Of a stretch of DNA of 64,000 bases, positions 37,444-49,279 are shown one piece after another. The notes below the pieces were generated by a model. It worked only from the letters and a program-made list of their open reading frames with translations, was not told the DNA's origin and made no database searches. The DNA is taken from positions 180,471,847 to 180,535,846 of the forward strand of contig JBOZIK010000001.1 of NCBI GenBank assembly GCA_051453625.1. Direction: 5' to 3'. A program made the position numbers and the translations under genes. Numbering within the stretch: the stretch's first letter is position 1; every line of letters starts with the position of its first letter. This stretch comes from Welwitschia mirabilis (Eukaryota; Gnetophyta; Gnetopsida; Welwitschiales).

Positions 37444-38834
37444 TGTTTACATGTAAAATTAAAAATTTCAAGAAAGAATATTTGATTAATTTTACATAGG
37501 TAAAGATATTAAATTCATTAGTTTATTATAAAATGATGTATTCTACCATTTTTATCATGATTCATGTAATTATGAACTTTTCTATAACATTTTCAATATT
37601 ATTACTACCTTCTGGAAGAGATTCTATAAACTAAAAAAATTGTAACACAAAATGTTGGTGCCACCAGTCTTCTGAGGTAAAGTCAAGCTAGTATCATGTT
37701 CTTGCATCTTTTTAAGAAGTTCATCACGTTCCACTTATGGGATGAGTTGGATGTTAAATTAGAATAAATTTTTAACTTCAATTACATATGTCAAAGGTGC
37801 AAAACAAAATGTCAAAATAACATGTGATAGAAGTGAGGATAATCACATGGAAGACACATGACATGATATTTATTGGTAGCTACATCATCAGCTAAAAGAC
37901 ATGTCATCACCTCTCTTCCATTAGAGGACAAAGAATCCATCTTTAAGGGTATATGCCAAATAATTTTAATCCCCCTTATATAACCACCACCAATCACATT
38001 ATGACAAAGCTCTCCAAGCCTTCTAGATTCCTAAGCGTTCATTGTAAAAAATCATTTGGTTGATAAAAATGTGGTGGGAAGACTTGGAGTGTTAAGACAT
38101 CATAGCATTTTAAGAACCTCCCTTAGGGGCAGATTTATTCCAAAGCTAATTGAGAAGTTCATTCAACCTTACCTCCCTTAAGTGAATTAATGTATGTTTT
38201 CAATTTTAATTCAAGATTAGTTGTTCATTCTTTTACTATTAGTGCATATTAATTTAGTACTAATAATCTTTAGATGAGACTAGTTCTTNNNNNNNNNNNN
38301 NNNNNNNNNTTCTTCTATTTGTAGTGCATGCTAACAAAGTACTATTAATTCTTAGGTGATACTATATCATCAAGATTCTTAGAACTAAGTAAATTCTCTA
38401 AGGTTAACTTTTGGTCGTAGTCGCTATCATGTTATAGATATTAAGTACAAGTGTTCTTACTTTCTATATTCATGGGGAGCTGTGAAGAACCAAGTGACTA
38501 TTAAATTCTCCAACATCATGTTGTGAATGAGATCACATCACCAAGTCTCAACCATCATGGCTTGATGATTTACATTTATGTTTCAGGAATAGAGAAATCA
38601 TTAGAGTGAAAGTAGAATATTATACAAATCAAGTTAGACCTTTGGAGCATATTTGTTCCCTTACATTACCAATCAAAATCATATTCTCAAACTTTGATTT
38701 TATATATTATTTAATTTTTATTACAAGTTAGGATTCTTATCTCACTTTTAATAAGTTACTAGATATATATCCCTATGAAGAGAATGATACTAGGTATCCA
38801 CCTAGCTTTAAATTCAGTTCATTGTACTATTACC
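37444..38834 (+). mobile_element. LTR copy D, solo LTR of the E1/E2 family
   Basis: Starts TGTTTACATG, contains all the blocks of copies A-C and the 'ccctatgaagagaatgatac' tail, and ends near 'ctattacc'. Neither flank resembles E1/E2 internal DNA, so it is probably a solo LTR left by recombination between two LTRs. Around 38025, where A-C have the TATA box, D has lost about 20 bp (ccttctagattcctaagc), so the promoter is broken. No matching 5-bp target duplication is visible. A 21-N gap lies at 38289-38309. Confidence 0.72.
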
Positions 38835-39344
38835 AATAATTAACTATTCTAACCTAACAATGAAAATTTTCAATCTCTATATAATTAATGCATATGACAT
38901 ACAATGTTCTTCTTGGGTACTCTATAAAATTAACATGCCTTATCTTTATGACCATGGATATTTAAGAAATTAACTATGACTATTCTATACACCATTATAG
39001 GTAATGTGATTCCAAGACTTCTTAGAAGCATGATTAATTACATGAAGTAAATAATAATATCATTCACCTTCTTATAGAGCTAACTAGAATGATAATAAAT
39101 GAATTAATGATTCACACATGTAAGCATCGACTTACCTTAATGAGAGGGAAGTCCTAAAATTTTATTCTAAAATGGTGTATATACCATTGTTTGCCTTTTT
39201 TAACATATCTTTTACTTCCATAAATAACCATAAAATGATTATTTCATCCACTAAAATATATCATGAAAGAATAGATTCAAATATTTGTCATAAGACTTTT
39301 AATTTTAAATTTGAATGCAAGACGATAATATTTAATCATTTCCA
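38835..39344. other. AT-rich non-coding DNA, nothing identified
   Basis: No gene or element terminus seen. The frame at 39172-39378 runs into repeat R3a and shows no family features. Confidence 0.4.
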
Positions 39345-39845
39345 AGAGTTATGGATTACGGACTCACATGGTTATTGACAATGTGGGACAAGTATGCTTT
39401 AATATCATGTTTAAAATTAATGCAAAATTTTAATTATTATGTAATCAAAAAAATAAGAAGTAAAAGTAGAGGACCCAAACTTTAATAAATTAATAACATT
39501 GTTCAAATGATTACTAATAAAAAATTTAGTAAAAATAATTGTTTCATCAAAAGATGATTAGTATATAATATTATGCTTGGTTTTAGTTTACTGGTTTTTG
39601 GATGAATCACCTACTTAAGTTTTGGACTTAGGCTTTTTTAAATTTAGGTATTTCGTCATACTTCATCTAACTCTAAGATATTTATTCTTCTCAATTTTAA
39701 TATATGATTTAAAATGAATGATCTTCATCTATATAGTGTTTTACTAAAAATTAAGAATTACACTTGTAGATGTGAAATGAAACATTTATTTCATGTTTTA
39801 TTAACTAAGCTAATAATTTTTAAATCAATTAAGTGAATTTATCAA
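39345..39845 (+). repeat. Repeat R3, left copy (R3a)
   Basis: Matches 53097-54345: shared blocks include 'agttatggat', 'aagtaaaagtagagga' and 'gaatcac(c/t)ta' near 39607 and 53386, and 'tgaaatgaa..cat..ttgttaact' near 39775 and 54290. It may be a terminal repeat of an older element that spans 39345-54345 and received the copia insertion. The exact ends are not resolved. Confidence 0.6.
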
Positions 39846-40970
39846 GAATCCCATTCAATTTTAACTTGGTTTTATAGTTGGACTTATTTTTGGAATTTTT
39901 GAATTCATCTTGATTATTTTTCTTCTTTTTTTTCACACTCATCTTCTTCATTATCTTCATCATCTCTAAAATCTTTTCATCTTTAGGTTTTACTTTTGAA
40001 AAGTAGTAGAATATTAACATTTGAAAATTCATACTTTTTGGTTTTTTAAAGTCTCTTATTTTGTAAGATATTTTATTTGGTGGTTAACCATTTTTTCACT
40101 TTGTCATACTTAAATACTTTAGCTTTAAACTTGGTTTGTTTAAAATTGACAAAGTATTTATTTAGCAATCAATATTACTTTAGTCTTTTGCAAAGATGAG
40201 TCTTTATTTAAGTATTTAATTCATGTTTAAGGGCTCATTCTATCTCATAGATAAAATTAAACAACACAAACATAAATACTTTGCACAATTTCATCTTTTT
40301 ATTACTTTGATAAAAATATTATATCTACAAGGCAAGTGTATAAGGAAAGAGTTTTTGATACACTAAAATTTTACATATAGAACATAAAAAACCACTTCAT
40401 TTATGCTTTAGGATCTTCCTTCCTCAATAGTTTTGATGGTTGATTCCCTTTCTTGTTGGATACCTTTAGGAGTAGCTTCTTTAGTTTGTAAAAGTTGATC
40501 TAGCCTGGGAGAATTTATGTATTTAAAGACCTATCTTGATCCTTAATGAAGCTTTTCAGTTTGAGGATGAAGCTCATTAATGGTGTTTCACATTTTGTTA
40601 GTGGTTTTCCCTTTCTCATCCCTTTTATGTAGAATATCGATCTTCTCCATTTTGAATCAATTAATTTTGACTCATGCTTGTTAAGCTAGTGTTGAAGAAC
40701 CTATCCTTACTACTCTTCACCTTCATTAGCTTTGCCTTCTACTTGTTATGGAAATTTTGAACTTTTTCTTCACATGTTTTAAAAGTCTACAATAATTTCA
40801 TCTAAATCTCTTCCTTCTTCTTCTTTTCCTTATTTAATTATTTTTTAAGTTATTTACTTCATTGATGTAAAATTATTGTATCAGCCTCTTTCAATTTTTC
40901 TTCTGCAGCCTCCTTTATTTTAATCATCTTAAGTCCATAAGCATAGTACAAAATCATTGGGACTTCTTTA
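39829..40970 (-). pseudogene. Lys/Glu-rich coiled-coil protein relic, unassigned
   Basis: Read on the minus strand, the frame from about 40930 gives KIKEAAEEKLKEADTIILHQ, then KKKKEEI and several more charged heptad-like segments broken by stops. A second open Lys-rich stretch follows at 40032-39829 (KVKPKDEKILEMMKIMKKMS). The composition suggests a former coiled-coil protein, for example from a transposable element between R3a and R3b. I cannot name a family, and AT-rich DNA can mimic Lys-rich proteins. Confidence 0.3.
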
Positions 40971-41481
40971 TTTATGAACATTTTTAAAATTAAATTATTC
41001 TTTTTTAATCTATATTATTAAGGTGCTAGATCCAAGAATGCACCATCTCTTTTAGTGTTCTGTTGTCGCTTCTATATATATATAGAACTAAATTTTTCAT
41101 GAACTTTAATAGTATTGAATTGACAACAATATCAGAAAGGTAATCACATGTAATCATGCTTCACTTGATCTAACAAAATTTGCATGCTTACTTCAAGCTT
41201 TTATATGAATTTGACCTATTGTGGCTATTGAAAACAACATTATTTACCTCTTGAAGTAGTTAAAACTTTAGCTTTTGTCTCACACCATTTCGTTGACATT
41301 TTAATACCTTCTTGTTATAATGGAAACTTATTTTTAGATGTAACTATTTTCCTGATTTATTCTCACAAAGTAGGCTTTCCTTTTTATAATAGTAACTTTG
41401 AAAGGTTAATTGTTTTTATATTTTATATTCTCTTTTTGGTTAAGTAATATATTACTAAGGCACTAAGGTTAAGTTATATAT

Positions 41482-41660
41482 TGCTAGGGCACTAATAAGT
41501 CACACTATGATACTGTAGCTGGGGAAATAGAAAACCCTAGTTGAAACTTATGTATGCTTGCTTACAAAAGCAAACTCTTAAAAGATGAAAAATAAAATAT
41601 TATTTTTGAAGTCTCACTTTCTCTTTTACTTTCTTTTCTTGTTCAATGCAGTTTTTTGCA
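41482..41660 (+). mobile_element. 5' LTR of the copia element
   Basis: Begins TGCTAGGGCACTAATAAG and ends ..gttttttgCA, 179 bp. It aligns with 50723-50915 (shared aaatagaaaaccct). Just upstream, 'tatattactaaggcactaag' at about 41448 is a partial duplicate of the LTR start. Confidence 0.75.
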
Positions 41661-41676
41661 ATTAATAGTAGAACTC
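41661..41676 (+). promoter_or_regulatory. Possible degraded primer-binding site (initiator tRNA-Met)
   Basis: The sequence attaatagtagaact follows the 5' LTR directly. It can be aligned with the usual copia site (attggtatcagagc) with several changes, mostly G to A. It is supported mainly by position. Confidence 0.35.
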
Positions 41677-41859
41677 AGACTAGGGTTTTGAGTCTTTTGG
41701 AAAGCTTGCATTTTCTCCTTGTATGCTGTTGCATGCCTATTTTTACTTAGATCTGGTTGTTTCTAGACGTTTCTTAAACGCTTTCAAAATTTTGAACTCT
41801 TACTTAGATCTAGATTTGCAGTTTTAAGTTTTTAATAATTGCTATTGTGTTTTTAGGTT

Positions 41860-42960
41860 TCCCAGGGTTTGCAGCCTGTATCAACTGTAACGTTGCCTTG
41901 CTACTTACATCTCCGAAAATAGTGTGTTGAAACTCAGCTAGTAGGCCACTGAAAAGGCCTGTGTGAAGCGATGTAATAACTTCCATCTTTTTTCTTGCTA
42001 CGACTGATTCAGACCCATGCAACAAAGCAGAGATTGCTTCGAGGAGCTACAGACCCTGCTATTTGATTACTTTGCTGTTCGACTGCGATGCCATGCTGCC
42101 CACTCTTGCAGGTGTCTGAGGTGTTTACCTAGCATTCAAATCGCGTTGCATCCTAAATGTCTTTACTTCGAATTTTAACCGCATTGCTTTTGCATGCTAA
42201 GGATCTTAACATTCTCGGTCACCATTTGAAGCATAATATTATTGTTGGTTCTCATCTTGCTCTGCCTCCACTCCACGAGCGACTCTGATCTGCGTTCACT
42301 CCAGCAGTAACGAAGGCGGTTATTAAGTTGAATTAGAAAGGTCTCCACCTGCGCCCAGAGAAGGTGGAAGTCCACGCTCCTCTGTGTGCTCTTCGCCATC
42401 CTCTGGCCCTTCTCCTCGTCCTCTAACGAACACTACGCTGATGGAGCCAAGCCATCGAGGTTTCTGCCCTGAAGTCACCATTGTCATAGGGGTGATCGCT
42501 CAGACCCTTCCCTCGCCCGACAATCGATCCGAAAGCACCGTCAAATATCCACACTCAAGTCATAGAAGCCACACGCGATTCTTATGCTGCAGTGCGGCAA
42601 AACCGTGTTGACGGCAGCAGGGGACTGAACTTGCCGATGCCACATATCTCAACATCATTGGAGCGCGTCCCCTCGTTGGGACGACACATCTTCAAACGTC
42701 AGAAGCTGACTGTAGACAACAGTAAATAAATACTTTAATCTCATGCCATGTGTTTTTTCCCGGACGCTGCATACACATCTGACGCTACGATAGTTAATGC
42801 CATGCCTCAGATACATGAATGGAAAAACTGCTATCTGAGATGCAGCAGTAGAGCCACGTTGACGGTGAGAACTGTGTTGACAGGTGCCTCGCTCACGCGC
42901 ACCCTTCCCTGTGAAAGCTTTACTTTTTGGCCCTTTTTATTTCGTTGTGCGCTCTAAAAT
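41860..42960. other. GC-rich, CpG-retaining island inside the copia leader
   Basis: About 1.1 kb whose composition differs sharply from both flanks, with many intact CpG sites (for example 42270-42300 and 42500-42610). Frames are open on both strands. The most gene-like is minus 42399-42175, starting at ATGGCG in good context (MAKSTQRSVDFHLLWAQVET..). Another is minus 42025-41810 (from a TTG, so possibly an internal piece). I recognise none of them. It could be a captured host-gene 5' region, a younger insertion, or an unusual leader. No terminal inverted repeats or target duplication were found at its edges. Confidence 0.5.
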
Positions 42961-43624
42961 TTTTTGGCCCTTTTCAGCAGCTTTTGTATTAAGTTTCCGC
43001 ATATGCTTTTTGTGCTGTGCTTGTAGCTTTCTTGTGTAAACATGTATTTTTTACTCCTTTTGGCACTTTTTTTTAGTTTTTTATATTTTTTTAGTTTTTG
43101 TGGGTTTTTTAGTAATTATAAATCTATTAAACTCTAATTTTATTGCATCAAGTCAAGTTGGGATTAGAGTAGTATTCACTTGACTTTATTTTTTCACTTA
43201 GACCATATTTCATTTGTAATTTGGATAGATCAAGTTTAAGCCTAGGATGTTGAGTATGATCCACTTAACTTGACTATATCAAACCAAGTCTCTTTCTTTT
43301 CATTAATCTTTATTTTTTAACACTTAATGTCACTCTCTAATTTTACCATTGTTTAAGGTTTAAAATGGGAATTTATCCACTCCTTAAGCATATAATGTTT
43401 TTCATTAGCAACGTGTCTCGATTGGTGCTGGCATAAGGAACTGTACATAGACATCAATCTGTGTCAATCTACACTATCCTCTAAGCTTCTTGTCTACTCT
43501 TTAACTATCATGACTTTGTGTTGTACAGAGAGTTATGTCTCCCTTCAGCAGAGACATCTCTAGCACCTTGAGGTTTAGATTCTTATGCGCGTCTTAAGAA
43601 CTAAGGGTGTATTGGTTGAATACT

Positions 43625-43655
43625 GTAATCACAATGGTAGGATCTACTTAGATTT
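43625..43655. repeat. 31-bp contig-end duplication, left copy
   Basis: Reappears as 43756-43786 directly after the 100-N gap with a few substitutions. It indicates overlapping contigs rather than missing sequence. Confidence 0.85.
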
Positions 43656-44479
43656 NNNNNNNNNNNNNNNNNNNNNNNNNNNNNNNNNNNNNNNNNNNNN
43701 NNNNNNNNNNNNNNNNNNNNNNNNNNNNNNNNNNNNNNNNNNNNNNNNNNNNNNNGCAGTCACAATGGTAGGGTCTACTTAGATTTCATTACCAAGTCGA
43801 CAAAGAGGCATAAATGTAATCAATTAAAATTTTTTGCATATGAGGTATAAGTATATTACCAATATTACACAGTACTCTCCCTTGAGAGGGGTATATAGCT
43901 GAGGTAACGAAAACTAACTAATGACTTAGATGCCTCAGTGGTGTGATTCACACTTTATGCTTTTACTTATTTTAGAGACAAGGTTCATATCTTTGGAGAG
44001 AACACAATCACTACCTGGATTAGGAAAAAGGCCTAAAATTGATAAAGCTTTCACTTAATCATCTAATGATTTAGGCCTCTTACGTTAAAATTTACCATGT
44101 TCACATAAGAACTTTTAAAAAAAATTACTTTGTTTTCCTTTACACATGTGATTGTCATAGGTTTAACTTTATTAATTTTTCATACTTTTGTGGATTTGAT
44201 AGACCATTTGAATTATGTATGTGAACAAGATCTCTTTTAAATTAACTATACCTCTCTATTGTAAATTTTTCTCATTCTTTGAACCTTTTATCATCATGCT
44301 TGAATAAATCATTTGAACTTGTGGATGTGAGTAAGATCCATCAACTATACCATTTTAATTTTTTATCTTATTGCATTTTTATTTTAATTTAACAAATTTT
44401 CTTTGTGTGAAGGATAGATCTATTATTTAGTTATGTATGTGAGCAAGACTCCTTTGAAAATTGACTATACCTCACAACT

Positions 44480-45540
44480 TTTCATCTTTTCTTCCTACTA
44501 TGCCAACTATGAAAACCTCAAAGAGAAAGTTTTAGCTCTTGTTAAAATCCTTCACATTGGTATTGACAATTGGAATCATGTCCAAAATAAGAGTTACTCT
44601 TTAGAATAATCAAAGTTGAGATAATTGGCATGAAGATTTAATGACCACATGCAAATATATCATTTTAACACTAATTTCTTAAATAAAGTACATGTTCTCT
44701 TCAAGATCCAAAGGAAGAAATTTTTGGAAAGTCTACTAATAGTAAGTTAATAAAAATCATGAGAAAATTTTTGGCTTCTCTTCATAAGAAGTTTGTAGAT
44801 CGCAGTAAAACTAGCTATACAAACTTCATTACNNNNNNNNNNNNNNNNNNNNNNNNNNNNNNNNNNNNNNNNNNNNNNNNNNNNNNNNNNNNNNNNNNNN
44901 NNNNNNNNNNNNNNNNNNNNNNNNNNNNNNNNTACAAACTTCATTACGTTGCAGGATACATTCCACTCAAAGAATTATTTGAATTTATTAATCTCATAAT
45001 AAGTATTAATATCTTACACTGTGAGGAAGGAAAGATGTAATAGTTGATTGTAAAAATGTCTAATATCAAGGTGAAGGTTGTTGAAATTGACTTATAAAAC
45101 CAAGTTTGCATACATTACATCAATTTGATTAGATGTTATTTGGAAGATCCATTTTTGTGTAGCTACATTATGTTACTGCATAATAGTATACAACTACCAA
45201 AAATGACCTTTGATACACTCAATAAATATCTTATTATTTTTAAATCATAGTTGAACTTTGTAAGTACCACATTCTCTAAAGCTACATTCAAAGTGTCACA
45301 TCTTCATAATGGATCACTTCAACAAACATTCTTGGAGTAAACATCCTCCTAATGTTAAACATTATGGAAAGGATAAAGTTCCTTAAAAATAGTAACTAGC
45401 TCCACCTCCTCAATGCCATTAATATTAGTTAAAGAAAAAACCACATAAGAATAATGTTGCTCTAAAGAAGAATGCATATCAAGGCTTACATTATGAAAGA
45501 CAAGGTCATACCGCTAATTATTGTTAGATACCTTGGGATA
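44480..45540 (+). pseudogene. Copia gag relic with zinc-knuckle remnant (first copy)
   Basis: Gag forms the particle that packages element RNA. Decayed frames run through this stretch. Near 45480-45530 one reads HYERQGHTANYC, the remnant of a CCHC knuckle in which the first Cys has become Tyr. The downstream half (45187-45758) is repeated as 45859-46432 because of a contig overlap. A 15-bp exact contig-end overlap lies at 44818-44832/44933-44947. Confidence 0.6.
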
Positions 45541-45758
45541 AAATTAAAGTTACTCCTAAGGAGAATGCAGTTACTGATGTCTATGGTTTTATAGATATTG
45601 TTGAATATTATGAATCTAATGATATGTTTTAAAACCATGACTTTGCCTACGTAAGTGTAACATACCTCATGAGAAATATCAAATATCTGATCCTAATGCA
45701 ACTAGGCATATGATGTATAGGCATGGCTATTTTGATGATTCCATGTTATATCTAAGTC
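45187..45758. repeat. ~570-bp contig-overlap duplication in copia gag-PR, left copy
   Basis: Suffix of the left contig, matching 45859-46432 (start of the right contig) with a few percent divergence, separated by 100 N. Confidence 0.85.
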
Positions 45759-45858
45759 NNNNNNNNNNNNNNNNNNNNNNNNNNNNNNNNNNNNNNNNNN
45801 NNNNNNNNNNNNNNNNNNNNNNNNNNNNNNNNNNNNNNNNNNNNNNNNNNNNNNNNNN

Positions 45859-46432
45859 TAAACAACTGTTAAAAATGACCTTTGATACACTCAATAAAGA
45901 TCTCATTATTTTTAAAGCATAATTTAACTTTGTTAGTACCACATCCTCTAAAGCTACATTCAAAGTGTTACATCTTCATGATGGATCACACTACAACAAA
46001 CGTTCTTGGAGCAAACATCCTCCTAATGTCAAACTTAATGCAAGAATAAAGTTCCTTAAAAATAGTAAACAACTCCACCTCCTTAATTCCAGCAATATTA
46101 GTTAAAGAAAAAACCACATGAGAATAATGTTGCTCTAAAGAAGAACGTATATCAAGGCTCACATTATGAAAGACAAGGTCATACCACTAATTAGTGTTAG
46201 ATACCTTGGGATAAAATTAAAGCTACTCCTAAGGCAAATGCAATTACTAATGACTATGGTTTTCTAGATATTGTTGAATATTGTGAATCCAATGATATGT
46301 TTCAAAATCATGATTTTGCATGTATGAGTGGAAACATACCTCGTGAGAAATCTCAAATATCTAATCCTAATGCAACTAGTCATATGATGTATAGGCGTGG
46401 TTATTTTGATGATTCCATATTATAGCCAAGTC
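45859..46432. repeat. ~570-bp contig-overlap duplication in copia gag-PR, right copy
   Basis: Partner of 45187-45758. It reads into 46433-46520 without a break, so this copy carries the continuous protease region. Confidence 0.85.
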
Positions 46433-46660
46433 ATGTTTACTTAGCAGGAAAACCTCCAATTTGTGTATAAGATGATGGTATAATTACCTTTCAATTTTCT
46501 TCTCTCTTATAGTAAATTCCATCTCATGTTCTATGTGTCTTTTCTTTAAGGTTAGATCTTCTCTTCATTTCCACATTAGTTATAAAAGCTCATTCAATAT
46601 CCATGATAAAAAATGTTATCAATGTTTTTAATGCTTTTGTTACCTTATCATGAAAGGCTA
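46365..46660 (+). pseudogene. Copia protease relic
   Basis: Copia aspartic protease cleaves the polyprotein. The frame reads ATSHMMYRRGYFDDS, the 'A/C-T-x-H-M-T' segment that follows the active-site DSG/DTG motif. The active site itself has decayed to 'DPN'. It is followed by 'VYLAGKPPICV-DDGIITFQF' and a decayed 'NVLYVP..' region, as in the family. Multiple stops. Confidence 0.6.
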
Positions 46661-47036
46661 CGTAGATGTAAAACTAATGCATCTTCTAGGATGTGTCGGT
46701 ATGCGTGAAATTACTTATCATAAGAAGAAATTTTATCATCGCTTCTATGATATGCTTACTTGGGTCATCCCAATACCTATCCTTTGAATACAATGCATGG
46801 GAAGGGATATTGGCTTCTCTTCTTTATTCCATGTGATTTCTCTCAATGTAAATAATGTATAATGGATAAAGATTTTCTCCTAATAAGCAGTATGCTGCTT
46901 AAAAGATTTTTTTCATTAACAGTGAGCTATGTGGTTCTATGCTAGTCTCTGCACTCTAAGGATATTGCTACTTCATATCATTCATAGATTACTTTCCACA
47001 TATGGCTTGGGTGTATTTAATGGGATAAAAATATTT

Positions 47037-47240
47037 TACTTTAAATATTTTCAAATAAAAATGGAAACGAAAACTAGTGATAAGATTAGTGATTTCCATT
47101 CTAACAATGATGGCAAATATACATTAGCTAAATTTAAGGACTTGCTTACTTTAAAAGGCATTTTTCATCTTAAAATATGCCCAAGAATGCTCAAGAAAAT
47201 GTCATTACTAAATAATTCAATCAGATCATAATAACTATGG
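47037..47240 (+). pseudogene. Copia integrase core relic
   Basis: An open stretch with the family order 'FKYFQIKMETKTSDKI', then SNNDGKYTLAKFKDLLTLKG and IFHLKICP. The catalytic Asp of the family's D-N-G-G-E motif is Asn here, a change explained by one G-to-A transition. The E of the triad (in the following N-G-x-x-E segment) is not preserved. Inactive. Confidence 0.85.
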
Positions 47241-47394
47241 CATATTTAATGATGTACTTTAATAGTTGCAAAACTTATTAGTGGAGTGAAGTTGTTAGCA
47301 TAACAACCTATCTCAATAGTTGTATTTTTCATGCTTCTTTAAAGGGTATATCGCCTGCTAAAAATTGAAATGAATATAAGCCCACTTTGCTCCA

Positions 47395-47600
47395 TATTCA
47401 TGATTTTGGATGTAAGTGTTGTGTTTACATTTCTATAGAACATTGTGACAAGATCAGTATACATGTCTGTGTCAACAGATTTTTGGGGTATTCTGCTGGT
47501 TGAAAAGGATTTTACATGTATTTTCTAAGCATTACAAGATCATTGTCTCTTTTAATGTCATCTTTTCAAAGACTTCATAAAATATTTCTTACTTGGTCTT
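47395..47600 (+). pseudogene. Copia integrase C-terminal region relic
   Basis: Broken frames read 'CCVYISIEHCDKISIHVCVN' followed by 'RFLGYSAG', matching the 'fG-x-x-c-y-v-h-i ... kc-i-F-l-G-Y' block after the copia integrase core. The remainder is too decayed to read. Confidence 0.6.
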
Positions 47601-47969
47601 CTCAAGCTACATCTTTCCTTTCATCCTAAGAAAACATTAGATTATCAATTTCCTATGGTTGAGGGGAAATATGTGTCCATTAATCTCAATTTATTAGTTC
47701 ATTCTAACTGAAATGGTTTGTTTACTATACAACTTAGAGGAATTAAGCATTTTTGTGTGCCTATTACATATAAACATGATTTTAGCAATAATTCATTAGA
47801 TTATCCTAGTGAGAATGTTGATCACTCCTAAAGACAAAAATGATGTACTTCACTAGAGTTTACTCTACAACATGTTCAAGATAATAAAAAGGAAAAACTA
47901 CAACTAGGTAGAGCTCTTATGCATCTCTTGATTATGATGATGAGCTTCACTTAACCTTTAATGGTAAAG

Positions 47970-48065
47970 TAACCTCTTTCAAAGATGCCATTCTACATAG
48001 TTAATTAGTCTAAACCATAAAAGAAGAATGCTACATGCTTGTGGAAAATACTATTGGGAGTTTAT
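47970..48065 (+). pseudogene. Start of copia reverse transcriptase relic
   Basis: The frame reads FKDAILHS, stop, then TIKEECYMLVENT, the usual 'F-x-x-A ... W-x-x-A-M-x-E-E-x-x-x-L-x-x-N-x-T-W' entry to the copia reverse transcriptase with the Trp lost. Downstream polymerase motifs, including Y-x-D-D, are not recognisable. Confidence 0.6.
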
Positions 48066-48222
48066 CATAAAATTAAGAAACTTGTATAACATGAAGCCAT
48101 TATACCAATACACCATATGACCATATAACAAACAATTAATATTCAAATAAAGCCACTTGGTCGAAAAAAGTTCCAAAAATTTTAATCCAAGATATGATTA
48201 ACATGAGCTGATACAACTCATT

Positions 48223-48596
48223 TTACTATAAAAATTAAGTGTTATTTAACTTTAAAGTTACTGAGAAAATTCTTTTCTCAATCCTAGTACTATGGGATAT
48301 GTAGTACAACTTTACCTACTATACAAAATGTATAGCATATTTTTTCCTAAAATTATGGAATGTTTGATGCATGAATCATCATTTGGATGCTAAAGTATCA
48401 AGCCCATGTGTAGCTAAGTTTATGCACCATTGTAAAGCTCACTTAGTTACGAAGGTCATAGTTGTTCGATAAGAACATGACATATAATTGCAGCATGATT
48501 AAGAGGGTTACAACAATATGAGATAGATAGGATAATTTGGCATAACCATTAGTAAATCTACCTAAAAACCTAAAGTTCATAGGAAATGATCCTTGC
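48223..48596. repeat. Contig-overlap duplication, left copy
   Basis: Matches 48697-49039 across a 100-N gap. The right copy has its own 10-N gap (48951-48960), where the left copy shows the missing ~40 bp. Confidence 0.85.
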
Positions 48597-48696
48597 NNNN
48601 NNNNNNNNNNNNNNNNNNNNNNNNNNNNNNNNNNNNNNNNNNNNNNNNNNNNNNNNNNNNNNNNNNNNNNNNNNNNNNNNNNNNNNNNNNNNNNNN

Positions 48697-49039
48697 TTCT
48701 ATAAACATTAAGTGTTATTTGACTTTTAAAGTCACTGAGAAAATTCTTTTCTCAGTCCTAGTACTATGGGATGTGTAGTACAACTTTACCTACTATACAA
48801 AATGTATAGCATATTTTTTCCTAGAATTATGGGATGTGTGATTCATGAATCATCATTTGGATGCTAAAGTATCAAGCCTAGGTGTAGTTGAGTTTATGCA
48901 CCATTATAAAGCTCACTTAGTTACTAAGGTCATAGTTGTTCAATAATAACNNNNNNNNNNACGAAATAGATAGGATAATTTTGCATAACCATGAGTAGAT
49001 CTATCTAAAAACCTGAAGTTCATAGGAAATGAGCCTTGC
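48697..49039. repeat. Contig-overlap duplication, right copy
   Basis: Partner of 48223-48596; ends with gagccttgc at 49031-49039 and continues beyond. Confidence 0.85.
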
Positions 49040-49279
49040 AGGTCATTTACTAAACAAAAAGCATGTGAGACTATCATTCCCTAGTGAGATGCATTACAAG
49101 AACATCCATTTACACAAGATGATACACTCTGATATTAGATGTTATCAAGCATATAGTAGTGACATGACTCTGGCATATAGTTTCTTTATAGCCTTAATTG
49201 AGGAATTTTTAAGGCACCTGATGGGTATACATGATTAGATAATTGAGTGAAGTGGTAAAGGTTTCTTCAATTCAAGAAA

